Shown here: positions 8,004-17,500 of the stretch, piece by piece | Layout of the letters: the number at the start of each line of letters is the position of its first letter | Position numbering within the stretch: the first letter of the stretch is position 1 | NCBI GenBank assembly: GCA_036502005.1 | Contig: DASXZH010000083.1 | Location: 1-64,000, forward strand | DNA from: DASXZH01 sp036502005 | GTDB lineage: Bacteria > Armatimonadota > Fimbriimonadia > Fimbriimonadales > Fimbriimonadaceae | Length of the DNA stretch: 64,000 nt | Reading direction: 5' to 3' | The notes under the pieces: model-generated | What the model saw: only the letters and a program-made list of their open reading frames with translations | Told to the model about the DNA's origin: nothing | The model's database searches: none | Program-made: the position numbers and the translations under genes

Positions 8004-8009
8004 TATTCT
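8004..8009 (+). promoter_or_regulatory. -10 hexamer TATTCT 7 nt before the GTG start of the membrane pair
   Basis: TANNNT hexamer with 7 nt to the GTG and no ribosome-binding site between. It would drive the two-gene unit 8017-9893. Confidence 0.35.
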
Positions 8010-8016
8010 AGGTCTT

Positions 8017-8754
8017 GTGGACGCAGCAGCAGAGAGGGCACAAATAGCGGAGCTGGAAAGCTTACGAACGCAAAATAGAGTATGGCGCTGGAGCCTGACA
8101 CTCATAATACTTTTAATGGTGGTGTATGTATTAGCCACCCTCAACGGCTCGGTTAAGGCATTAACTAACAGCGGGCCTCAACAAGACGAATATGTCCAAA
8201 ACCTTAAAGATGGGATGAACTCAAGCGTGATGCCACGCCTACGCAGCGCCTTCGCAGAAACGATCACTGAGGTGCAGCCGGAGATTAAACAGTCATTTAG
8301 CAAATTGGGAAAACGACTGCCTGAAGTAACTTCGGTTGCAAAAAATCAACTTCAAGCGTTAGAGACGGACCTACCAACGAAAGGCGAAGCCGTCCTAAAT
8401 CAATCTTTCAGAACGATAATTACTGGAAAACAATCCGCGATACATCAAATGTATCCGGACCTCACGGACGACCAGCTAAAGACGCTTGTTTCAAACTTGG
8501 CTAATGAAGGCGAGATTCAAGCGAGGGCCGCAAACCAAGACCTATTTGCACCCCATCAAGCAAAGCTGAACGACATTCTTTCGAATATCGAGAAGATCAA
8601 AACTCAGGAGGCCGCAAATGTCAAACATATAGAGCCCAGTTGGGATATGGCAATCCTCCTGCTCGATATTTTGCGGGAAGACATTAAGAGCCAGGAACCC
8701 GTGAACAACCCAACCATAGCCAAAGTCGCAAGCACCAAGGAGGTCAAAGCCTAA
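8017..8754 (+). CDS. Single-pass membrane protein with helical extracytoplasmic domain (gene A of a pair)
   Basis: A 245-aa protein that begins with GTG. Residues 1-22 are charged, a transmembrane helix follows at about 24-44 (WRWSLTLIILLMVVYVLATL), then a mostly helical domain of about 190 residues. That domain resembles the next gene's product: a helix running through PEIKQSF, a run of long helices, and an ending with an AILLLDILRE helix. It overlaps the next gene by one base (TAATG), so the two are translationally coupled. No family was recognised. The pair may form a hetero-oligomer; function unknown. Confidence 0.7.
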   Translation: MDAAAERAQIAELESLRTQNRVWRWSLTLIILLMVVYVLATLNGSVKALTNSGPQQDEYVQNLKDGMNSSVMPRLRSAFAETITEVQPEIKQSFSKLGKRLPEVTSVAKNQLQALETDLPTKGEAVLNQSFRTIITGKQSAIHQMYPDLTDDQLKTLVSNLANEGEIQARAANQDLFAPHQAKLNDILSNIEKIKTQEAANVKHIEPSWDMAILLLDILREDIKSQEPVNNPTIAKVASTKEVKA

Positions 8755-9893
8755 TGGCTGACGAAGATATCACACCACCGAGCCGCCGGCGAGAAGTTAC
8801 GGGCGACGATTTGGAAATCAATCCCACGCCAGAACCAAACATTTCTTACGGAGGCACGCCTCGAAGAACCACTGTTCGCAAGACGACTAAGCCTCGGGCT
8901 AAAAGCAGCAAAACTAAAAAAGTGGTGGCAGAGCCAGCAATAGTAAGTGCCGCAGCAGCATCGCTTCCTCCTTCCGGCCCCCCTCCCGAATCTGGTGGCG
9001 AAGCAGTGGCTGAAAGCTTGATTGCTCGAGAAGTAATCAGGGCGCGTTTGAACTTACGCTACACACAAATAGCTGGCACTACCATCACTCTTATCGGGGC
9101 AGTTACTCTGCTTTTTATTACCAACGGATTTGCAAGTAATCTTCAGCCCGGAACGGCAGCGACGATAACGCAGGGCATCATTTCCGACCATTTGGACGAC
9201 TACATCCCTCAAATCCAGCAACAGATTAGAGAAGAGGTGCCGGCCGAGATCGCAAAAGTCCCAGATTATGCGAAAGAGCAGTTGCCCAAATATCGACAAA
9301 CGCTTGAAATCCAACTGGAAAAAGCGATGCAGAGTTACGCCATCAAGACCGCACCTCAGCTTGGGCAGCAAGTCGATATGTTTCTTGCAAACAACAAGGA
9401 CGCCGTCCGCGAGATGGTTCAAAGTGGAGGAAGTGGACAAGACGTCGCCGACCTTGGGCAGAACATGAAGCAAATGTTCGTGGATTATTTAAACACAACC
9501 ACCATTAACGGCGAGACTTTAAAATCCAAGGTTAATACGACCTTGGCGGACCTGACCTCTATCGATGCGAGAGTTGCCAGAATGGCGGCAAACAAGAACC
9601 TGACCGATAACGAAAAGCGCGGGCGTCGCGCGATCGCCATCTTGCTCAGAAGTGTCGACGAGAATCCGCAACTTCAGGAGGCTTCACAGGCTCTACAAAG
9701 CATCGATACGACTCCAATCACGGGTGCTCTGCAGTGGAAAAGCCAAGATGAAGCAGTGTTTACCGCGCCCGGAAAAGCTCCTATGGCCTTCATCAGGAAA
9801 AAGGATTCCCCTTTGCAAGCAGCCCCCAAGATAAAGAAAGCACCCGTTCTAACTCCTTCAGGGAAGAACCCCGGGGCAGCCAAGAAGCTTTAA
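8754..9893 (+). CDS. Single-pass membrane protein, divergent relative of the preceding gene (gene B of a pair)
   Basis: A 379-aa protein. Residues 1-100 are Pro/Thr/Lys-rich and probably disordered in the cytoplasm, a transmembrane helix lies at about 105-125 (IAGTTITLIGAVTLLFITNG), and a helical outer domain follows. The outer domain resembles that of gene A: short PQIQQQI and EEVPAEIAK helices, a long amphipathic stretch, and an AIAILLRSVDEN helix matching AILLLDILRE. A basic Pro/Lys-rich tail ends the protein. Family unknown. The similarity to gene A is judged by eye. Confidence 0.7.
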   Translation: MADEDITPPSRRREVTGDDLEINPTPEPNISYGGTPRRTTVRKTTKPRAKSSKTKKVVAEPAIVSAAAASLPPSGPPPESGGEAVAESLIAREVIRARLNLRYTQIAGTTITLIGAVTLLFITNGFASNLQPGTAATITQGIISDHLDDYIPQIQQQIREEVPAEIAKVPDYAKEQLPKYRQTLEIQLEKAMQSYAIKTAPQLGQQVDMFLANNKDAVREMVQSGGSGQDVADLGQNMKQMFVDYLNTTTINGETLKSKVNTTLADLTSIDARVARMAANKNLTDNEKRGRRAIAILLRSVDENPQLQEASQALQSIDTTPITGALQWKSQDEAVFTAPGKAPMAFIRKKDSPLQAAPKIKKAPVLTPSGKNPGAAKKL

Positions 9894-10008
9894 TTCGGGA
9901 CCAACTTTCGGCAAAGGGAAGGCAACTTCGAATCTAGGGTTGTATCTTGTGCGTGGCGAAACGGCCACAGAACGGGTGCCTAACGGCTGAAACACACAAG
10001 ACATTCTC

Positions 10009-10851
10009 TTATGCCGCTTTTCGCTTCGACCTAATCGATAATGCTGCGATGGTGGCGACCAGCGCGATGACGGTAAGAAGTCCAGCCAGGCTAACAAACT
10101 TCTGAATAACAATGCTGCGTTTGCCCGTGAGTGGATCGGTATGGATGCACCCAAAGAAGGAATCGGTGCTCTTTTCTCCAACTCTGTTTGCACCGGCAAT
10201 GTCGATGTTCTTAGAGAGTTGGTCAGGCGTGTAACTAATGGCGAGGATATAGCTGGAAACTTTCCCGTCCGGACTAAGGAACATGAGCCCGGAGGGGTGG
10301 TTCACAACATCCGAAGCGGCATCATAGTTAAAAAAGAAACCCAGCGCATCGGTCACTCGGTGAATATTGTCGATTGTCCCCGTAAGGAAGTGCCAACCGA
10401 CATCTGTTCCCTTAAAGTTCGGTGATGAGGCAAGTGTCGTCTTGAACTTATCCAGCGCCAAAGCAGGGCCCTCCTGAGGATCGATACTGAGGAAAATGAC
10501 CTCAAAATCTTGCCCTACATGCTGTTTCATTTGGGCAAGAGTGCCAATGAGGTCTTGGGTTTCGATGCTGCACACACCCTTGCAGCGGTAAAAGATAGGC
10601 AGAACCACGGTCGGCTTGTTGTTCAGCAAGCTCCCAAAAGTTACCGACGCTCCTGTTTGATCCTTAAACTGAGTGTCGAGTGGGATCGCATTTCCCAGCT
10701 TTTGCTCGACCCTAACATTTAAAGAAGGATCGTTCTGGGACTGCACGGGCAGGGTGCCTTCAAAATTCTGGGCGTTTGCAGTTAAGCAACAGCACGCGGC
10801 AAGGGCGGTTAAAAGGAGGCGGGTTACGGAGCGAAGCGAAAGAATGCTCAC
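10009..10851 (-). CDS. SCO1/SenC-family copper/thioredoxin-fold protein
   Basis: A 280-aa protein with a cleaved signal (LLTALAACCCLTANAQ) and a thioredoxin-like domain. The SCO copper ligands are seen: CKGVC (Cys90, Cys94) and a His in VNHPSG (His185). A C-terminal membrane helix (about 250-272, VSLAGLLTVIALVATIAAL) is followed by a basic tail. SCO proteins deliver copper to the CuA site of cytochrome c oxidase or act as thiol-disulphide reductases. No oxidase genes lie nearby. The GTG start opens the signal peptide. Confidence 0.9.
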   Translation of the reverse strand: MSILSLRSVTRLLLTALAACCCLTANAQNFEGTLPVQSQNDPSLNVRVEQKLGNAIPLDTQFKDQTGASVTFGSLLNNKPTVVLPIFYRCKGVCSIETQDLIGTLAQMKQHVGQDFEVIFLSIDPQEGPALALDKFKTTLASSPNFKGTDVGWHFLTGTIDNIHRVTDALGFFFNYDAASDVVNHPSGLMFLSPDGKVSSYILAISYTPDQLSKNIDIAGANRVGEKSTDSFFGCIHTDPLTGKRSIVIQKFVSLAGLLTVIALVATIAALSIRSKRKAA

Positions 10852-10955
10852 GTCTGTAGAGACTACCCCGCGATAGCTTGCTTCAGGTGAACACCGTTAG
10901 GCTTGCTTCATATTCTGGCTTCGAACCGCATATCGCAGTTTAAATGCTACTCATT

Positions 10956-10961
10956 TATAAT
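10956..10961 (+). promoter_or_regulatory. -10 hexamer TATAAT
   Basis: Perfect TATAAT inside TTATAATGGTTC, a 12-mer also found at 30008-30019 before the S53 peptidase. No convincing -35 was seen. The 5' leader would be about 40 nt, with GGGAGG before the start codon. Confidence 0.5.
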
Positions 10962-11007
10962 GGTTCCAGGGTGATCCATCAGGGTTGCTCGCTATCGGGA
11001 GGAACTC

Positions 11008-12015
11008 ATGAAATATTCAACTTTTTGCGTTGCTGCATTGACTCTTGCATTGCCCTGCGCCTTACAGGCCCAGTCTTATCCTCCGGCTTGGAGTAGCACT
11101 GCGCATTATGCAAACGGCGATCTGGTGACCTATACGGGAAACTACTATCGCGCGATTGCCACGATACCTGGCTCGACGAAGTTGCCCACGGCCGATTACC
11201 CGCACTGGGAGTTATACAATGCCAGGGTTTCAACGACGATCCCCATCGGCGTTGACCAGGCTTTTCCGGACCTTGCAACAGCATGGAAATACACTCAGAA
11301 CGCCCAAGTGGGCTACAGCGGAGCAATCCATTTCACCATTCTCACCACGAACGGTAACTTCTCTGAGACGTTTACGGCGCCTTTCAGCTTGGACCATCCA
11401 TTCGGGGCAAACATGAGCATAGTCGGCGATCATGCCGCAAACATCACCCTTGAGTTCCCTAGCACGTACGGGATCTATATCGATTCAAATCACTCTTTCG
11501 CGGAACTCGCCAATGTAACGATTGACACTACAACCAGCTCAGACTCACTCGTTGCATTATCGGCCAACTTCAATGGGGCTATCAACGAAGTTACCGGAGT
11601 TAACTTTACGGGTGGCTGGGCTGTCGACGTGGCCACGAACGTTGGAGGTCTTCTTAGGTTTACGGGAACGGTTGACTGGACAAATGCGACTGACCGATTT
11701 CTGGATGCCGAAAGCGGGGGCCAAATCTACCTGCCCGTCAATTCGGTGTTGACGGCCTCGACCGGATATCGCTACGGCCTATTTGCCCGGTCAGGCGGCA
11801 AGATTTTCCTTGGAGCGGGCAGTTCGATCAATGGCGTATCCGGCGGTGGAGACGGTGCCTATGCGACCGACGGCGGATATCTCATGTTGAACGGCGTCAG
11901 TTTTTTCAATAACAGCACTGACATCGATGTCGAGGACGGCTCTACCGCTCACGCGAAAAACGCCACCTCAAATCCACCAACGATTGGAATGGGCTCGTTT
12001 GTGTTTACGGACTAA
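11008..12015 (+). CDS. Secreted protein with carbohydrate-binding-like and beta-helix domains
   Basis: A 335-aa exported protein with signal peptide MKYSTFCVAALTLALPCALQ. Residues 25-70 (PPAWSSTAHYANGDLVTYTG onward, then YYRAI and PHWELY) match the CBM5/12-like fold that binds chitin or cellulose. The remaining 240 residues are rich in small, Asn and Gly residues with short beta strands, as in right-handed parallel beta-helices of pectate-lyase type. No catalytic residues could be assigned. It may bind or degrade polysaccharide at the cell surface. GGGAGG precedes the ATG. Confidence 0.65.
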   Translation: MKYSTFCVAALTLALPCALQAQSYPPAWSSTAHYANGDLVTYTGNYYRAIATIPGSTKLPTADYPHWELYNARVSTTIPIGVDQAFPDLATAWKYTQNAQVGYSGAIHFTILTTNGNFSETFTAPFSLDHPFGANMSIVGDHAANITLEFPSTYGIYIDSNHSFAELANVTIDTTTSSDSLVALSANFNGAINEVTGVNFTGGWAVDVATNVGGLLRFTGTVDWTNATDRFLDAESGGQIYLPVNSVLTASTGYRYGLFARSGGKIFLGAGSSINGVSGGGDGAYATDGGYLMLNGVSFFNNSTDIDVEDGSTAHAKNATSNPPTIGMGSFVFTD

Positions 12016-12102
12016 CCAAAAGTAAACAGGGGCGGCTACTGCCCCGAGTTCATGGCGAATCCACGGTATCATTTAATTAGCAGTTCTTTTACATTGAGTA
12101 AC

Positions 12103-12384
12103 ATGTTCAATATTTCCAATAGCTATTCACTATCAGAGTTTCAGCGTAATGCGAAGGGCTTTATTGAAGGTCTCAACAAATCACATGAGCCAGTTCTGCT
12201 CACGGTGAACGGCAAGGTCCAGGCAGTCTTGGTTGATCCTGTGAGCTACCAAAAAATGGAAGAAACAGCCCAGCGTGAAAAATTCATTGCTGCTCTAAAA
12301 GAGGGTCTAGAAGACATCGATAGCGGAAGGACTCGGCCCCTCGAAGCTGTTTATGCGGACATGAAGGCCAAGTATGGCCTTTGA
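12103..12384 (+). CDS. Phd/YefM-family antitoxin
   Basis: A 93-aa antitoxin. It opens with the YefM/Phd DNA-binding fold (NSYSLSEFQRNAKGFIEGLN, then PVLLTVNGKVQAVLVDPVSY) and ends in a charged helix that would wrap the toxin. ATG 12103 is chosen because the family begins just before this block. It represses its own operon, usually together with the toxin. The toxin gene overlaps its end by 11 bp, the usual layout. The toxin is frameshifted, while this gene is intact. Confidence 0.85.
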   Translation: MFNISNSYSLSEFQRNAKGFIEGLNKSHEPVLLTVNGKVQAVLVDPVSYQKMEETAQREKFIAALKEGLEDIDSGRTRPLEAVYADMKAKYGL

Positions 12385-12689
12385 GATTGAGATATCTCTC
12401 CGAGCCGAACAAGATATCGACGATGCAATCGCTTACATAGTCCGGGACTCCAAATCTAGAGCCAAGAAATGGCTAACGGGCCTTTTGCTGGCATTCGATT
12501 CCCTTAAAGAGCTCCCGAATCGACATTCGTTGATCGAAGAGTCCAGTCAATTGGGTAGGCCGCTTCGTTCTATCCTTTATCATTCGCACAGGATTGTCTA
12601 TGAAGTCGACGAAACCCCAAAATAAGGTGTTCATCGTTCGCGTTTATCATGGAGCCCGTCATCCGCTGAAAAGTTCGGACATTTCCTAG
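12374..12689 (+). pseudogene. ParE/RelE-type toxin gene broken by a 1-base frameshift
   Basis: The first 83 codons read as a ParE/RelE-family toxin (LRAEQDIDDAIAYIV, then GRPLRSILYHSHRIVYEVDE), then stop at 12623-12625. If one base is removed at the CCCC/AAAA run near 12612-12620, the frame continues VFIVRVYHGARHPL, the family's C-terminal block, to a stop at 12687-12689. The toxin would otherwise be about 104 aa. The antitoxin is intact. A real inactivating indel or a run-length sequencing error are both possible; translational frameshifting is a third, less likely option. Confidence 0.8.
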
Positions 12690-12736
12690 GCAATCATTTG
12701 GGATACAGCCGATCAAAGCTGTACGTATACATATGC

Positions 12737-13402
12737 ATGAGTTATAGGACGCTCCTCGCCCTTTCCGTGCTGGCCGCTTCCGTTTGCGCACACGCTGCCG
12801 ACCAACAAGTTGAGACCCTTCTTGCACACATGCGGGATGCCTACAAATCGGTAAAGTCGGCGACCTTCCACGCCGAAGCCTCCGTGTATCCACCCACCGG
12901 TTCTGCCCAGGACTTCACATGCGATTTCGCCTACCGCAGTCCAAACCTGATCCGGGTTGTCATTAAGGGGAACGAGGCCAATAGCCCGGTAGTTACCGTG
13001 CTTTCGAACGGAAAGACGATTACAATTTCGACCCCACAAGGCTCACCTCCCGTTCAGGATTATTCGGTCGATACCTTGGAAAAGGAATTGCCCGTGAACC
13101 TTGAGTCGCTCAGCTTTTGGGATTGGGACAGGCAACTCAACACGGCCGCCGGCAAGAACATGGAGAAGAGCGCCTTTAAGATCGTAAAGGATGAAGAGTG
13201 GAACGGCAAACACTGGATCGTTCTTGAGGAGACCGCCAAGAAAGATAACGTGCTTTGTCGCTACTTCATTGACCCGAAAACCTTCTTCATCTGGCGCACC
13301 CGGGTTAAAGACCTAGCCACAAACAAGGACCAGGTGGATGCGCATTTGACCAAGCTGAATCCGGACGCGGGACTGTCGGATGATAGCTTTACCGGAAGCT
13401 AG
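12737..13402 (+). CDS. Secreted LolA-like/DUF2092-type outer-membrane or periplasmic protein
   Basis: A 221-aa exported protein. Signal peptide MSYRTLLALSVLAASVCAHA is followed by a LolA-like unclosed beta-barrel: VKSATFHAEASVYPP, YRSPNLIRVVI, VTVLSNGKTITI and VLCRYFIDPKTFFIWRT. Proteins of this fold carry lipid or lipoproteins or form DUF2092/LolA relatives of unknown cargo. ATG 12737 is chosen because it opens a clean signal peptide; the longer frame from TTG 12698 does not. It is unrelated to the TA pair just upstream. Confidence 0.65.
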   Translation: MSYRTLLALSVLAASVCAHAADQQVETLLAHMRDAYKSVKSATFHAEASVYPPTGSAQDFTCDFAYRSPNLIRVVIKGNEANSPVVTVLSNGKTITISTPQGSPPVQDYSVDTLEKELPVNLESLSFWDWDRQLNTAAGKNMEKSAFKIVKDEEWNGKHWIVLEETAKKDNVLCRYFIDPKTFFIWRTRVKDLATNKDQVDAHLTKLNPDAGLSDDSFTGS

Positions 13403-14523
13403 CTAGCGAGGGGCACCGGCTGGAGGGTTCCACCCGATTCCGTAGTCGTAGCCTTTGACTTCTTTCGCATCGCCATCAGCGGCCGCTCTACCAGGAGATG
13501 CATGACCGAAGCTAAGCAGAACGTAAGAACGAAAGCCAAAAGCACCTGCTCAACTCGCGGCCCATGTACAAACTTGCGCACCGTGCTCAGCATGAGCCAA
13601 GAGAACAGATAGAACGAGTAGGAAATGCGGCTCATCCACAGCAGCGATGGCCAGTGCAGGAACTTCAAGAAGCCCTTTCCGCCTTGCAGAATGGCCAGCG
13701 TGAAGAGAGGCATGAGGCCGATGCCTTCCATCGTGTAACCCAGTGTGACTTTCATGTTATCGTTGCCTGTAAAGCTGGGCAACAAGACCATGATGAGGCC
13801 AATGATAACCGGCAGCGGCTTGGCCAGCCAAGCTGCCTTGGCAGGCTCCTGAGCGGCGTTGCACCACAGGGCCAGAATCGCACCCCAAAGGATCGAATCG
13901 AGGCGGGTGTCGGTCGCCATGGCGACTCGCATAGTGGCACCCTGGGCATGGACGAGGAACATTCTCCACGCCAGAGCGGCAACGCACAGAGTAACTAAGC
14001 CGAAGGCGATTTTGGCAGGGGAAAACTTGTTAAGAGCACGCTTTAGGAACGGGGCATAAAGGAGGTAGTAGTGCTCATCCACCGCCAGAGACCATAGCAA
14101 AATCATGCCAGGCAGGAAGCCTCCGCCGTCCTGGGTCATGGCAATGGCGATATTGGTGAACTGCAAGAAGTTGCTGGAAGCCTTCCAAGGCACAATGGCG
14201 GTGCCAACATGGCCAAACATTTTTAGGCACAAAGCTATGCCCAGCACTAAATAAAGTGGAGGCAAAATGCGCAAGGCTCTTCTGTAATAGAAGGAGCCGA
14301 GGTCGAGGTCGCCAGTCTTCTTTCTTTCTCGTAAGAACAGCGTGGTGATCAGGAATCCGCTTAAGAAAAAGAAAACGGTGGTCGCTAACTCACCGGGGAC
14401 ATGCGGCAAGATCTCCGCATGAAAGATGAAAACGATGAGGACTGCGAGTCCGCGAATGCCATCCAATCCTGGAATAGTCGCACGCGTTTTGTTTAATGTG
14501 CCGAAGAGGCTATCCTTTGCCAT
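13399..14523 (-). CDS. Acyltransferase-3 family membrane O-acyltransferase
   Basis: A 374-aa integral membrane acyltransferase (OafA/YrhL type). It opens with the family signature LDGIRGLAVLIVFIFHAE, where the His is catalytic. FLSGFLITTLFLRERKKTG, YYRRALRILPPLYL and ten or so membrane helices follow, with the late MSRISYSFYLFSWLM block. It acylates a surface sugar or lipid; the acceptor is unknown. The start at 14523 is chosen because the frame further upstream lies antisense to the SNF2 gene and shows no family homology. Confidence 0.85.
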   Translation of the reverse strand: MAKDSLFGTLNKTRATIPGLDGIRGLAVLIVFIFHAEILPHVPGELATTVFFFLSGFLITTLFLRERKKTGDLDLGSFYYRRALRILPPLYLVLGIALCLKMFGHVGTAIVPWKASSNFLQFTNIAIAMTQDGGGFLPGMILLWSLAVDEHYYLLYAPFLKRALNKFSPAKIAFGLVTLCVAALAWRMFLVHAQGATMRVAMATDTRLDSILWGAILALWCNAAQEPAKAAWLAKPLPVIIGLIMVLLPSFTGNDNMKVTLGYTMEGIGLMPLFTLAILQGGKGFLKFLHWPSLLWMSRISYSFYLFSWLMLSTVRKFVHGPRVEQVLLAFVLTFCLASVMHLLVERPLMAMRKKSKATTTESGGTLQPVPLAS

Positions 14524-14568
14524 ACCAGGACTTCTTGCAATTTCCGTTCCACAACTTGCGTTTATGGA

Positions 14569-14574
14569 TAAACT
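14569..14574 (+). promoter_or_regulatory. -10 hexamer TAAACT 6 nt before the SNF2 gene
   Basis: TAAACT-GAGGAG-ATG. The 6-nt spacer is also Shine-Dalgarno-like, so it is not clear whether the message is leaderless or has a very short leader. Confidence 0.35.
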
Positions 14575-14580
14575 GAGGAG

Positions 14581-17500
14581 ATGTCTGCCCCAGCGGAGAT
14601 GCTTCTCAATCTTCCGATCGATAAAGTTCTCATCGGTCGGCGGCTTAGCTTCGTTACCCTCACAAAAGGAGAAAAAATCGTCGCAAGCGGCAAGGTTTTG
14701 GAAGCCAATGTTGACCAGCTTTCCATAACCGGCATTGTTCAAGGTACACAGTTTGCTCCCTATCGGCAAAACATTATCCTCACTGATGACAAAAAGGTCA
14801 TCGGTATGACCTACTGCACATGCCCCGTCGGAAACGACTGCAAACACGTAGCGGCCGTTCTTCTGAAGCTTGCAGCAGATAAAGCAGAGATCGAGCGAAG
14901 GTGCAAAGAGCAGGAGGAAATGGCAAGCGCCTACACCCCCGGTTACGACGTGACCATGTGGGTGACGGCCGTGATGGACGCGGCTGGACCGCTGCCCAAT
15001 GACTACCCTTCGAATACAGAGCAGCGTGCTCGTTACATTCTAACGTTGAGAGACGGGGACGTCATCCTCAAGTTGGTCACGGTTAGGATTCTTAAAAATG
15101 GCCGTTTTGGCGACCAGCAGCTCTTTAAAATGCCTTGGATGGAAGGCAGCTTTCCTCGCTCAGTTTTAGAAGTTGACCGTCCGCTGCTTCAAACCATCCA
15201 CCGTGTTTGCCATCGGGACTATAAGAGCTTCGGCACACCCCAATATCAGATCTCGGGTCTCCAAGGAGCGTATTTGCTCAGGCGGCTGATTGATACGGGA
15301 AGGCTTCACTGGATGGATCACGACGAGCCGCTCCAACTCGGTCCCAGTCGCGAAATGAGGCCGGTTTGGCTGGATGAGGATGGCACGCAGAGGCTTCAAA
15401 TAGAAGTGGAAGGGGGCGGGGCGATTCTTCCTTTGTCGCCCCTTTGGTTTGTGGATCTAGAGCAAAACCTCATCGGCGAAACGGTGAGCGCTATCCCCCA
15501 AAGCGTCGCTTTGGCGATGTTGAAGGCTCCCGCCATTGCCCCGCAAGATGCAAACTACGTGCATCAGCGCCTGCGTGAGGCACTGCCTGATTTCCCGGAA
15601 GCTGTGCCTCGGGATCATGAGCCGCCCGAAGTTCGGGTGGTGGCTCCAGTTCCAAGCCTGCACCTATTCAATGTGGAGGGTGAGAGGCTTACGGCAAGCT
15701 ACAACAGGCGCAAAGCGACTATCACGGCCGCTAGGCTCAGCTTCGTTTATGAGAACATGCAAGTGCGGAGCACTAGCGCGCAGAAAGAGCTAAAGCTTAA
15801 GAAGGGCGAAAAGGTCATCGTCTATCGCCGAAACTCAAGCTTAGAAGGGCAGTTCGAGCGGCGTTTGACTAGCTTCGGCTGGAGCCAATTCCACTACCGC
15901 GTCGATTTGCCGAGCGGACACGGCAACGATTTTGTGCTTGATCCTGAAAAGTCTAAAGCTAGCGATCCGGTCATCGAGTTCGTTTTTAAGGGGGCGGAGG
16001 AGCTAAAGCGCGAAGGCTGGAAAGTCAAGATCGACCCGGATGTTGCTAGCGAGGTCTTACCCGAGCCGGTCTGGGAGCTTTCGCTGGATGAAGCGAGCGG
16101 AATCGACTGGTTCAGCATCCAACTAGGGGCCAAGGTTGGCACTGAGCAAATCGATTTAGCGCCCGTTCTGGCGCGGATCGTGGCCAACATGCGGTCCTAC
16201 GGCAAATCGCCTCTCAGCGCGCTCGATAAGGCCGGAGAAACGATTATGGTGCGGATGGAGGATGGCCGCATTCTGCCCCTGCCGGTTGACCGGGTAAAGC
16301 CTTTGCTGAGCGCCCTCATGCAGCTTTACGGCGACCCTTCCGAATGGGGCGAGTTGAAGAAGCTGCCTAAATGGCGACTCCTGGATTTCCAACTGATCGA
16401 GGAATCGACCAAAGGTTTATCGTGGTCCGGCAGCGCCAAATTAAAGTCGATTGCAGCCCAGCTTGCGACCTTTGAAAAGATCGGTTCTGCAACCGAACCG
16501 CCTTCGTTTAGCGGCACTTTACGTGATTACCAAAAGAGCGGCGTGGCTTGGCTCCAATTCCTCTCCGAGTTTGGCTTTGGTGGGATTTTGGCGGATGACA
16601 TGGGCCTCGGCAAAACCATCCAGACCCTGGCCCATCTTCTTTGGGAAAAAGAGAAGGGCCGGGCAGAGTTGCCATCCCTGCTTATCGCCCCAACCAGCAC
16701 TTTGCCGAACTGGACTTCCGAGGTTGCCAAGTTCGCACCGGGCCTAAAAGTTTGCCTCTTACACGGATCAGACCGGAAGAAAAGACTCAAGGAGATCGAT
16801 TCCAGCGCTCTGGTTATCACCACCTATAGCCTCCTCGCGCGGGACAAAGAAGAACTTTTGAAGCACAACTTTCATCTGCTCGTTTTGGATGAGGCCCAGA
16901 ACGTGAAGAACCCTAAGGTGGCGGCCGCGTATGTTTCGCGACAGATCCACGCGAACCAGAAGTTCTGCCTAAGCGGTACGCCGATTGAGAACCACTTGGG
17001 CGAACTGTGGTCGCTGTTCGAGATCGTGATGCCTGGCATGCTGGGCAATGAAGATCAGTTTAAAAAGCGGTTCCGAGTGCCGATCGAGAAAATGAGCGAT
17101 AAGAAAGCGCATGAGGAACTCTCGCGGCGTATTAAGCCGTTTCTGCTTCGGCGAACCAAGAGTCAGGTGGCTTCCGAGTTGCCGCCCAAGACCGAAATTG
17201 TTGAAACGGTGGAGTTCGATGCCGCCCAGCGCGACCTTTACGAAACGGTGCGCTCAGCCATGGATAAGCGCGTTCGCGACGCGCTTTCCACCCAAGGAAT
17301 GTCTCGCAGCCATATCGTGATTTTGGACGCTCTATTGAAGCTGCGCCAAGTCTGCTGCGATCCCCGGCTGCTTAAAGTGGAGGCCGCGCGGGACTTGAAA
17401 GAGTCGGCCAAGCTGGAACGCTTGATGGAAATGATTCCGGAGATGATCGAGGAAGGCCGGCGAATCCTGCTCTTCTCTCAGTTCACTTCCATGCTGGACC

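Noticed and set aside
12028..12045. GGGGC...GCCCC hairpin after the beta-helix gene as a terminator
   Set aside because: Five-base stem without a T run.
14524..14847. N-terminal extension of the acyltransferase
   Set aside because: Lies antisense to the SNF2 start and shows no family homology; the family consensus begins just after 14523.
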